Shown here piece by piece: positions 31,093 to 37,911 of a stretch of 46,801 bases of DNA. Made by a program: the position numbers and the translations under genes. The stretch is from Isosphaeraceae bacterium (GTDB lineage: Bacteria; Planctomycetota; Planctomycetia; Isosphaerales; Isosphaeraceae): the NCBI GenBank assembly GCA_021324445.1, contig JAJPJC010000041.1:1-46801 (forward strand), written 5' to 3'. The notes below the pieces were generated by a model, which searched no databases, was not told the origin of the DNA, and saw nothing but the letters and a program-made list of their open reading frames with translations. The number at the start of each line of letters is the position of its first letter. Positions within the stretch are counted from its first letter, which is position 1.

Positions 31093-31622
31093 CGCCCATC
31101 CTCCTTGCGGTAACGGAGTAGATACTCATCCAGGTCGACTTGCAGGGCGTTGTTGAACAGGTTGGTCGCGACCATGAGCCCGCCGAAGGCTGTCAGCGCC
31201 ACGATCTGCTCGGGCCGGAGCCGGGCCGCCAGGCGGTCGAAGAGCGCGTCGTCAACGCCGTGGGGATCCACCGCCAGTCGCCGGCCGTAATCCACGACGG
31301 TCTGCTCCCAATCGTCCAGGCGCAGGGCCTCGGGATCCTCGCCCGCATCGATCAGGATGCGCCGGAAGAAGGTCGAGCAGACCAGGCAATCGGTGCCCGT
31401 CGAGATGGCATGCGCGAAGAGGCTCGTCAAGCGCTCGCCCAGGAACGGCGTGACCTCGGCGCGAAGGTCGTACCAGGTCATCAGCGCGCGGAGAGCGACC
31501 GGCGCGCGGGCCAGCGTCCGCTTCATGTTGGTGACCCGGCCGTGCGCAGCGCGAATCTCATCCAGCGCAGCGCGACCGGCCGGATCCGCCTCACCGTCCT
31601 GGAGGGGTGGGATTCGTGCCAT
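31089..31622 (-). CDS. Carboxymuconolactone decarboxylase (AhpD-like) family protein
   Basis: Protein of 177 residues, all-helical CMD fold. The AhpD-type redox motif is present (TGTDCLVCSTFFRRI: C79 and C82, CxxC; the usual general-acid His nearby is not obvious). A C-terminal helix pair follows (TAFGGLMVATNLFNNALQVD). Family members are peroxidase-reductase partners or decarboxylases; with an intact CxxC a thiol-redox role is more likely. It is translationally coupled to the downstream SDR, suggesting one pathway. Length is normal for the family. Confidence 0.82.
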   Translation of the reverse strand: MARIPPLQDGEADPAGRAALDEIRAAHGRVTNMKRTLARAPVALRALMTWYDLRAEVTPFLGERLTSLFAHAISTGTDCLVCSTFFRRILIDAGEDPEALRLDDWEQTVVDYGRRLAVDPHGVDDALFDRLAARLRPEQIVALTAFGGLMVATNLFNNALQVDLDEYLLRYRKEDGR

Positions 31623-31863
31623 GTCGGATCGACTCCAAGAACGGGATTCCTGGACGAGCGAGCTCCCAGCCGCATTATCACAGTCGGCATTGCGACCGTC
31701 CAGCGCGGTAGCCGTGCCCCGAGTCGGCCGTCCTCAACCCTGGGTCTGGGCCCTGCACGGGTCCGGCCGGCCCGTCGCCGGTTCGCCTTCTCTCGACTCG
31801 CAGCCGACGGTATAGTCCCTGCCGCAGCCCTCGGCCGCAACCCAAGAGGAAGGGCCGATTTCG

Positions 31864-32133
31864 GATTCCGGATTCCAGATTCGGGACTCCGGATTGATCC
31901 TCATTGGGAATCCGGAATCTGGAATTCCCAAGACGCGCGCAAGAGTCATGCCCGATTCCCAAGTGTCGGAACCCCCCATCTCGATTCGGAAACCTGGAAT
32001 CTGGAATCCGGAATCCGGGATTCCCCAATTGCGCGCAGGAGGAATACCCGACTCCCAATCGCGGGAATCCCCCATGGCGAATTGGGAATCAGAAATCCGG
32101 AATCTGGAATGTGGAATTCCCCAGTTGCGCGCA
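31864..32133. repeat. Minisatellite with 96-bp period, with an inverted copy at its left end
   Basis: The anchor GCGCGCA recurs at 31935, 32031 and 32127, exactly 96 bases apart, preceded each time by GGAATCTGGAAT-type words and followed by a GACTCCCAA/GATTCCCAA word. The first two periods are complete and the third partial. At the left end GATTCCGGATTCCAGATTC (31864-31882) is the exact inverse of 31997-32015. The period is a multiple of 3, and all three frames are open through most of it. It lies across the 5' end of the glycosyltransferase frame. Confidence 0.85.
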
Positions 32134-34335
32134 CGGCGCGAAGGACCAGAGCGGGCTTGGCCCTGGGCAACGAAACGATGGCCCTGGCCCAGCGTGGCTC
32201 GAGCCACGCTCATCGCGGTCGTCGTGGGCCTGGTCTGGCGGACGGTACGTTACGCGCTGGGCTTTCCCCTGTGGGGGGACGAGGCGTTCGTGGCCGTGAA
32301 CGTCCTGGTGCGCGACTTCGCGGGCCTGGCGCGGCCGCCGGAGTTCTTCCAGGTCGTACCGCCGGGCTTCCTCGGGGCCGAATGGCTGGTGGTCCAGCTC
32401 CTCGGTCCCGGCGAACGAGCCCTGCGCCTGATTCCCTACCTGGCGGGCGTGGCTGCGCTGCTGGGGTTCTGGCGCTTCTGCCGCAAGGTTGCCAGCCGTC
32501 GGACCGTGCTGGTGGCGGTTGCCTTGCTGGCCGCGTCCTTCTACCCGGTTCGCCATGCCACGGAAGTGAAGCCGTACGCGATAGACCTCCTGATCGCGCT
32601 GGCGATGGTGTCCCTCGGCTGGGCGCTCTGGCGCGACGTGCGCTCGTACCGGCGCTGGCTGTTGCTGACGGCCGTGACGATCCTCGGAGTGTGGTGTTCC
32701 TACCCGGCCGTCTTTCCGGCGGCCGGCGTGGGACTCTGTCTCGGGGCACGGGTCGTGCGCGCGGGCTCGACCCGCCTGGTGCTCGTCTGGCTCACGTCCG
32801 GTCTCCTGATGCTGGTGAGCTGGGCAGTGATGTTCGCCGGCTTCGCCGCTCCCCAGGCCCGTGCCGCGGCGTTCCTTCCCGACCTGCTCACCTGGAGCAA
32901 CGCCTTTCCGCCGCTGGAGGAGCCCTGGCGACTTCCCTGGTGGCTGCTGGACATCCACACGGGCCGGATGATGGCCTATCCGCATGGCGGCCACAACTTC
33001 GGCAGCACGCTCACGACCCTCTTGGTCGTGGCCGGCTGCGTCCGCATGGGTCGACGTCGGGCGCGGCGTCCCCTCCTCATGTTGCTCCTCAGCCCGCTGC
33101 CGCCGGCCCTGATCGCGGCCGCCCTGCACGGCTACCCGTACGGCACGAGCACCCGCACGATGCTCTACATGGCCCCCGCCTTCTGCCTGCTCGCGGGCGA
33201 GGGCACCCTGGCCGTGCTCAGGTTGCGTCATGCGACCCGGCGCGGGCCGCTGATCGTGGCCGGACTGCTCGCCACCTTGCCGATGGCCGGCACGGCCATC
33301 GACGTGGCCGCGCCGTATCGTGGGTATGAAGACATCGAGCACCGGCGGCTGGCCCGCTGGGTCACCGCGCAGTTCGCGCCCGGCGATCGGGCGGTGGTCT
33401 TCAACAGCGTGACGCCCCCGCCCCGGATCCCCGACTTGATGATGACCCTCTGGATGCAGCGCGTCGGGGCGGTCCGCTATGACCTGTTGAGCTCGGCGCG
33501 CATCCCGGTGCACTGGGAGCCGGATCCGGAGTCCGTCGTCCCCGAACCGGGCGGGAAGCTCTGGCTGATCATCCAGCGGCACGGCGATGTCCGCTTCTTC
33601 TCCGAAGCGCGCCTGGCTGCCTACCGGCAGGCACTGGAACGGCGGCTGGGAGCACCGGCGACGACGACCCGGCTGACTCTGCTCGACGGCGAAAGCTGGA
33701 CCATCTGCGTGTATGCTCCTGCCCGACGCGGGGACCCGTCGGGCGCCGGGCCACCGCAGCGGCGGTCGAGCCGGTGGAGTCGATCGGAGCCCATTGGAAC
33801 CCAAGGGAGCCAGCCTGGGTGCCATCCCGCCGGGAGGTCGGACCCGGGCATGGGGGCCCGTTCACAGGTATCCCAGAGGGAGAAGAGTCACGAGGAACAA
33901 CGCGAGCGTCAGCACCAGTTGGATGACATGCGACGAGACACTGGCCATCGCCATTCTGACTCGAGCTCGTCCCGGGCCCGAAGCCGTCCGTGCGATCGCC
34001 ACCGAGTCGAGGAATCGGACCAGGGCGGCCATTCCGAGAAGCATCAGGACCGGCAGGGGGCTCCCGGCACGGACCAGAGTTGCGAGGAAGCCGTTGCCGA
34101 TCACGAACCGGAACAGGAGACTCTCGGTCGAAGCCCGCCGCACATCCCCGACCCAGACGGCCGGCAGGGCCGCGGCCAGACTCCACCAGACGACGACAGC
34201 CAGCAGTGCCGGCCGCGCAACTGCCGTGCGCAGCTCGGGCGCGAAACCGTAACCGGCCAGGTAGAGCGCCAAGCACGAGGCGATCGCCGCGGTCAGCAGG
34301 ATTGTCGTGGAGATCGTGAGTCGCAGCCGGTTTGA
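32074..34335 (+). CDS. Membrane glycosyltransferase (GT39/ArnT-like) with run-on C-terminus
   Basis: The genuine part is about residues 40-545. Several transmembrane helices begin at ARATLIAVVVGLVWRTVRYA, with the catalytic-type loop after the first helix, FPLWGDEAFVAVNVLVRDF (acidic D-E pair typical of GT39/PMT-like enzymes). ATEVKPYAIDLLIALAMVSL follows, then GYPYGTSTRTMLYM and a soluble C-terminal part ending near WTICVYAP (about 33720). Such enzymes move a sugar from a polyprenyl donor in the periplasm. The start is uncertain: ATG 32074 lies inside the minisatellite, and GTG 32194 fits the family better. After 33720 the frame continues for about 205 codons of Arg/Gln/Ser-rich sequence antisense to the membrane gene 33862-34359, so the native stop has probably been lost. 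Confidence 0.75.
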   Translation: MANWESEIRNLECGIPQLRARREGPERAWPWATKRWPWPSVARATLIAVVVGLVWRTVRYALGFPLWGDEAFVAVNVLVRDFAGLARPPEFFQVVPPGFLGAEWLVVQLLGPGERALRLIPYLAGVAALLGFWRFCRKVASRRTVLVAVALLAASFYPVRHATEVKPYAIDLLIALAMVSLGWALWRDVRSYRRWLLLTAVTILGVWCSYPAVFPAAGVGLCLGARVVRAGSTRLVLVWLTSGLLMLVSWAVMFAGFAAPQARAAAFLPDLLTWSNAFPPLEEPWRLPWWLLDIHTGRMMAYPHGGHNFGSTLTTLLVVAGCVRMGRRRARRPLLMLLLSPLPPALIAAALHGYPYGTSTRTMLYMAPAFCLLAGEGTLAVLRLRHATRRGPLIVAGLLATLPMAGTAIDVAAPYRGYEDIEHRRLARWVTAQFAPGDRAVVFNSVTPPPRIPDLMMTLWMQRVGAVRYDLLSSARIPVHWEPDPESVVPEPGGKLWLIIQRHGDVRFFSEARLAAYRQALERRLGAPATTTRLTLLDGESWTICVYAPARRGDPSGAGPPQRRSSRWSRSEPIGTQGSQPGCHPAGRSDPGMGARSQVSQREKSHEEQRERQHQLDDMRRDTGHRHSDSSSSRARSRPCDRHRVEESDQGGHSEKHQDRQGAPGTDQSCEEAVADHEPEQETLGRSPPHIPDPDGRQGRGQTPPDDDSQQCRPRNCRAQLGRETVTGQVERQARGDRRGQQDCRGDRESQPV

Positions 34336-34359
34336 CCAAGACTCGGTTAAGGCAACCAT
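33862..34359 (-). CDS. Four-helix membrane protein (paralogue of 29692-30189)
   Basis: Protein of 165 residues, no recognised domain. Four hydrophobic segments, of which the second, WWSLAAALPAVWVG, is nearly identical to the paralogue; the paralogy extends over the whole length. The ATG at 34359 fits the paralogue's N-terminus (SWSNRLRLT versus SWSFRPRLT). It lies entirely under the antisense extension of the glycosyltransferase frame, which suggests that this strand is the coding one. It is divergent from the radical SAM gene pair with 243 bases between. Function unknown. Confidence 0.65.
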   Translation of the reverse strand: MVALTESWSNRLRLTISTTILLTAAIASCLALYLAGYGFAPELRTAVARPALLAVVVWWSLAAALPAVWVGDVRRASTESLLFRFVIGNGFLATLVRAGSPLPVLMLLGMAALVRFLDSVAIARTASGPGRARVRMAMASVSSHVIQLVLTLALFLVTLLPLGYL

Positions 34360-34602
34360 GAGCGCGCCCTTGTCATAATCAAGCGTGAAGGCAACTCAAT
34401 TCCCTCCCGGAGCGTGATCTTGCGCAGAGGATCCTATCATCTTCTGTGAGGATCCGTAATCCCAGGATGCGCCTCGGGCAGTCCCGATCCTGGCCACGGT
34501 AGGAGCGCTCCGCCCGCCGAGACTTGTTAGAATGGGATGGTTGTCACCTTGGCGATTCAGGGACTCGCTCAGGGACCGGGCGGGCTTGGGAGCAGTTCTC
34601 TC

Positions 34603-35403
34603 ATGCGCATCCTTCGAGTCCGTCGCGGCTTTCAAGCCGACCACAGTTCGTCGTCGTATCTGTTCTACGCCGTGGACCACGAGGTCTCCAAGGCGGGACA
34701 GGCAATCGCCCATCGATACTCCAGCCGCGCCGAGGTTGATGAGCACTCTGCCCGATACCTCAAGTGGGGCGAGAGCTCCCTGAGCCCCGACGCTTACGAG
34801 GCGTTGCTCAATGAGCATTATGACGTCATGGCCGAAGAAAGCTATGACTGGTGGACCCTCATGATCGCCGTCCCCAAGACGGCGGCGATGCGCGCGATCC
34901 TGGCCCCGTTCACCGACGCCCGTGGCTCCAATGATCAGGGTGTCGAGGTCCAGGAGTTCCGCAAGCGACTGGTGGTCACGATTTACTGCCAGTTCGAGAG
35001 TAATGGTGTGAATTTCGCAGAGGATTATGACAGCGATCCCCATGAGGGCCTGGTGGGCCTGCTGGCCAAGATCCGGTCCGAACTGGTCGAGGGTGACACT
35101 TCGTTCCTGGCAGCGGTCGCTGAGTTGTACGACGGCTTGGAGGAGAACGAGGCCGGAGACGATCGCGCCACCGACTCATCCACCGCGCCGTTCGAGGGCA
35201 TGAGCAAGGCCGAGCTCCAGCAGGCATGCGAGCGCCGCGGGATCACCTACCGCAAATCGTGGAGGAAGGACCAGCTCCAGGAGGCCCTGATCGCGGCGCA
35301 GCCCGCTCCCGCGCGGAGCAAGTCCCAGCGGAAGGCCAAGGCAAGCAAGCCCAAGTTGTCTCGCGCCGCCCAGACCATCGTCAACGAACTGGAACGCGTA
35401 TGA
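34603..35403 (+). CDS. Putative substrate or partner of the radical SAM enzyme, SAP-like C-terminus
   Basis: Protein of 266 residues, soluble. N-terminus MRILRVRRGFQADHSSSSYL, then FYAVDHEV. The basic RVRRGF followed by a Ser run and aromatic residues looks like a conserved leader or recognition segment, though I cannot name a family with certainty. An acidic alpha/beta middle follows (to about residue 180), then a SAP-like helix-turn-helix (MSKAELQQACERRGITYRKS, about 200-230), and a Lys/Ser/Ala-rich tail. The start at 34603 is preferred over ATGs at 34531-34537 because homology-like sequence begins there. The stop overlaps the start of the radical SAM gene (ATGA), so the two are translationally coupled. 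A RiPP-like or protein-modification substrate is a hypothesis, not an identification. Confidence 0.6.
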   Translation: MRILRVRRGFQADHSSSSYLFYAVDHEVSKAGQAIAHRYSSRAEVDEHSARYLKWGESSLSPDAYEALLNEHYDVMAEESYDWWTLMIAVPKTAAMRAILAPFTDARGSNDQGVEVQEFRKRLVVTIYCQFESNGVNFAEDYDSDPHEGLVGLLAKIRSELVEGDTSFLAAVAELYDGLEENEAGDDRATDSSTAPFEGMSKAELQQACERRGITYRKSWRKDQLQEALIAAQPAPARSKSQRKAKASKPKLSRAAQTIVNELERV

Positions 35404-36689
35404 GCGGTCAGCCGCGGATCCTCACCTGGCTCCAGCGCGATCCGGCGGTCCGCTTGCGTCGCGAGGCTTGGGGTGGACTGGCCTTTCACCGCGACACGGG
35501 CGACCTGCTCGAACTCGATCGCGACGGCTTCGACGTCGTGCGCCTTCTGGGTACGGCCTCCACCGCTGCGGCCGTCGCCGCACGGCTCCGGGCCCGTGGG
35601 TCCGAGGCGCGCTGGGCGATGCTGGCGTGTCTTCTCCGGCAGCTCGAGGCCCAGGGCATTGTCCGTCGCGTTGCTCCCAACTCACCTTCGTTACCCGCCG
35701 ATCCCCTGGCCGAAGAACCTGTCCTCGACGTCGAGGACGGCCTGCGCGCCCCGATCGTCGCCCACTGGGCGGTCACCTACCGTTGCAATCTGAGCTGTGC
35801 CTTCTGCTACTCCGAGAGCGGACCCGGGCGCGAGGCGGGACCGAAACCGCAGATCCGCCGCCGGATCGTGGAACGGTTGGCGGACTGGGGCGTACTCGAA
35901 GTCGCACTGGGCGGCGGCGAACCCACCCTGCTGGCCAACTTCCCCGAGCTCCTGGCCACGATCCGCGCCTGGGGCATGGTTCCGAACGTGACGACCAACG
36001 GCACCGTCCACCGCCCCGAGACCGTCGCGGCGCTGGCCGAGTACGCGGGCGTGGTCCACCTTTCGGCCGACCAGCCGGATCGGCTCGATGCCGCGCGTGG
36101 CCCGGGAGTATTCGCCCGGCTGCGTCGAACCGCGCGCGATCTGACCGCCGCCGGCGTCCGGCTGGGAGTGAACCTGCTGCTCACGCCCGCGAACGTGCGC
36201 GACCTCCCGCGCAGCCTGGAGGCGGCCCTGGAGCTGGGAGCGCGATCGATTACGCTCCTGCGTCCGAAAGGGGATTGGGCGCACGCCCGATGGACGGGTT
36301 TTCCCTCCGCCGACGATCTCCAGGCCACGGCGGCGGGGGTCCGCGCGTTCCTGGCGGGCCGCCCGCCCGTGCGGATGTACGTCGATACGGCGCTGCGCGG
36401 CGAGTGGGCCGACCTGGGTCTCTTCGAGGATCCCGAGCCCGAGGTGGCCGGCTGTGGCGGCGGGCAGCGGCACGTCGCCATCACGCCCGAAGGTGAGGTC
36501 TTCCCTTGCTCGCATGCCCGATCCACCGCCTACCGCATGGGCAACCTCTTGACTGATGGCTCGGACCAGATCTGGTCCGAGGATCCCGGCCGCGCGGCGC
36601 GCCGGCAGTACATCGGAGCCTCCCAGGGCGTGCGCTGCACCTGCCAGGTCGAAGCCCGACCTTCCACGACTGGTCATTTGCCGCCCTGA
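35400..36689 (+). CDS. Radical SAM enzyme with PqqD-like N-terminus and SPASM/twitch-like C-terminus
   Basis: Protein of 429 residues. Residues about 8-92 form a PqqD-like winged-helix region (WGGLAFHRDTGDLLELDRDG then FDVVRLLG), the type of peptide-recognition element found in RiPP maturases. The radical SAM core starts at AHWAVTYRCNLSCAFCY (C129, C133, C136; CX3CX2C), followed by the GGEPTLL motif and NVTTNGT. The C-terminal region has CGGGQRHVAITPEGEVFPCS and a late C-x-C pair, like a shortened SPASM/twitch auxiliary iron-sulphur domain. Such enzymes use S-adenosylmethionine radicals to make carbon-carbon or thioether links in peptides and proteins. Translationally coupled to the upstream gene, its likely substrate or helper. 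No protease or exporter gene follows. Confidence 0.87.
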   Translation: MSGQPRILTWLQRDPAVRLRREAWGGLAFHRDTGDLLELDRDGFDVVRLLGTASTAAAVAARLRARGSEARWAMLACLLRQLEAQGIVRRVAPNSPSLPADPLAEEPVLDVEDGLRAPIVAHWAVTYRCNLSCAFCYSESGPGREAGPKPQIRRRIVERLADWGVLEVALGGGEPTLLANFPELLATIRAWGMVPNVTTNGTVHRPETVAALAEYAGVVHLSADQPDRLDAARGPGVFARLRRTARDLTAAGVRLGVNLLLTPANVRDLPRSLEAALELGARSITLLRPKGDWAHARWTGFPSADDLQATAAGVRAFLAGRPPVRMYVDTALRGEWADLGLFEDPEPEVAGCGGGQRHVAITPEGEVFPCSHARSTAYRMGNLLTDGSDQIWSEDPGRAARRQYIGASQGVRCTCQVEARPSTTGHLPP

Positions 36690-36868
36690 GTGGTGGTGAC
36701 CGTGAAACTCGCCTCGGCGGTCAGCCCGGGCCTCTCGGCGTCGCGGACGCGGACGGTGAGCTTCTCACTGGGGGTGCCCCCAGACCCAAGCCGGCATCGC
36801 GTCGGCGCAACCACGGTTCCTCCATCCAGGCGCGGGTATCTTTTCGGATCCGTGGCGTTTATGCTCAT
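36674..36868 (-). CDS. Possible C-terminal remnant of an Ig-like secreted protein
   Basis: On the minus strand, overlapping the last 16 bases of the radical SAM gene, 64 codons end in SEKLTVRVRDAERPGLTAEA and SFTVTTTQGGK. The alternating hydrophobic pattern followed by a stop is typical of the last strands of a PKD or Ig-like domain. No signal peptide or complete domain is present. It may be a decayed gene end in the 249-base gap before the hydrolase. Low confidence. Confidence 0.3.
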   Translation of the reverse strand: MSINATDPKRYPRLDGGTVVAPTRCRLGSGGTPSEKLTVRVRDAERPGLTAEASFTVTTTQGGK

Positions 36869-36938
36869 TTGGAGGCGCATCCCCTCTCCGGCGCCCGGGC
36901 CGGCGCCCGTGGCCGGAGTCGGGTCTCGGGAGAACGCG

Positions 36939-37886
36939 ATGATGGGCCGAGCGATCCGGTGGCCGCTGGCAGGTTTTCTCTCACTCTGGACCGGCGCGGC
37001 CTTCGCCCAGGCGCCGCAACCGGCCTCGTCGCCTCCGATGCCGACGGCCGGGAGCGAGATCCCGCTGTACTCCGGCACGGCCCCGGGTTCGGAAAAGTGG
37101 AACTGGTCGGAGCGGTCCGTCACCAGCCCGAGGGGTCTGCCGATGGTGCAGGACGTCGTGCGGCCCGTGCTGCTGCACTACCCGGCCGACCGGGGTAAGG
37201 CCGTCGGGACGGCCATGATCGTCGCGCCGGGGGGCGGGTTCCGGACGCTCATGATGAGCTACGAGGGGACGGACATCGCCCGGCGGCTCAACGCGATGGG
37301 AGTCGATGCCTTCGTCCTGAAGTACCGGCTCCTCTACAGCGGCCCCGGCGCCCCGCGCCGCCCGGCCGGTGGGGCGCCCGCTCCCGCGGAACGACCCCGG
37401 CGGTTCACCGTGACGGGGGCCTACAAGGCTCAGGCCGGACAGGACCTGCTCGCGATGGCGGCCGAGGACGGCCGGCAGGCCGTGCGTCTGGTGCGCGAGC
37501 GGGCCGGCGCGTTCGGGGTGCGGCGCGACCGGGTCGGCATGATCGGGTTCTCCGCTGGCGGCATCGTCACGATGGAGACCGTCTTCGGCCCGGCGGCGAC
37601 GCGGCCCGACTTCGCGGCGATCATCTACGGAGTCGGGGAGATCAAGGACGTGCCCAGCCCCGCGCCGCCCCTGTTCCTCGCGGTCGCGGCCGACGATGCG
37701 ATGGCCGCCGCCCGGTCGGTCGAGTTGTTCACCGCCTGGCGCAGGGCCAAGGGCCCGGCCGAGCTCCACGTCTTCCAGATGGGAGCACACGGCTTTCTCA
37801 CCAAAGGGGGCGGCGCCGACCACTTCCTGGACCGCCTGGAGGAGTGGCTCGGGGCCAACAAGCTGCTGTCGAGGCCGGCGGGCTGA
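36939..37886 (+). CDS. Secreted alpha/beta hydrolase (BD-FAE/dienelactone hydrolase-like)
   Basis: Protein of 315 residues with a signal peptide (IRWPLAGFLSLWTGAAFAQA). The alpha/beta hydrolase fold has APGGGFRTLMM (oxyanion region), nucleophile elbow GFSAGG (Ser), an Asp near AADDAMAA and a His in MGAHGF. This resembles the BD-FAE/acetyl-esterase branch that removes ester groups from plant polysaccharides, but other substrates are possible. It is acting outside the cytoplasm. Start: two adjacent ATGs (36939, 36942) after GGGAGAA. The S15/S11 fusion gene follows 25 bases downstream on the same strand, so the two are probably co-transcribed. Confidence 0.83.
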   Translation: MMGRAIRWPLAGFLSLWTGAAFAQAPQPASSPPMPTAGSEIPLYSGTAPGSEKWNWSERSVTSPRGLPMVQDVVRPVLLHYPADRGKAVGTAMIVAPGGGFRTLMMSYEGTDIARRLNAMGVDAFVLKYRLLYSGPGAPRRPAGGAPAPAERPRRFTVTGAYKAQAGQDLLAMAAEDGRQAVRLVRERAGAFGVRRDRVGMIGFSAGGIVTMETVFGPAATRPDFAAIIYGVGEIKDVPSPAPPLFLAVAADDAMAAARSVELFTAWRRAKGPAELHVFQMGAHGFLTKGGGADHFLDRLEEWLGANKLLSRPAG

Positions 37887-37911
37887 ATATGACCCAATGA
37901 GAGGAACGTTC

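Noticed and set aside
31894..32073. Glycosyltransferase start at the TTG 31894
   Set aside because: Would make the minisatellite into protein; no ribosome-binding site and no family similarity before about 32190.
31864..32133. CRISPR array
   Set aside because: The 96-bp units are contiguous imperfect tandem repeats without unique spacers, and no cas gene is present.
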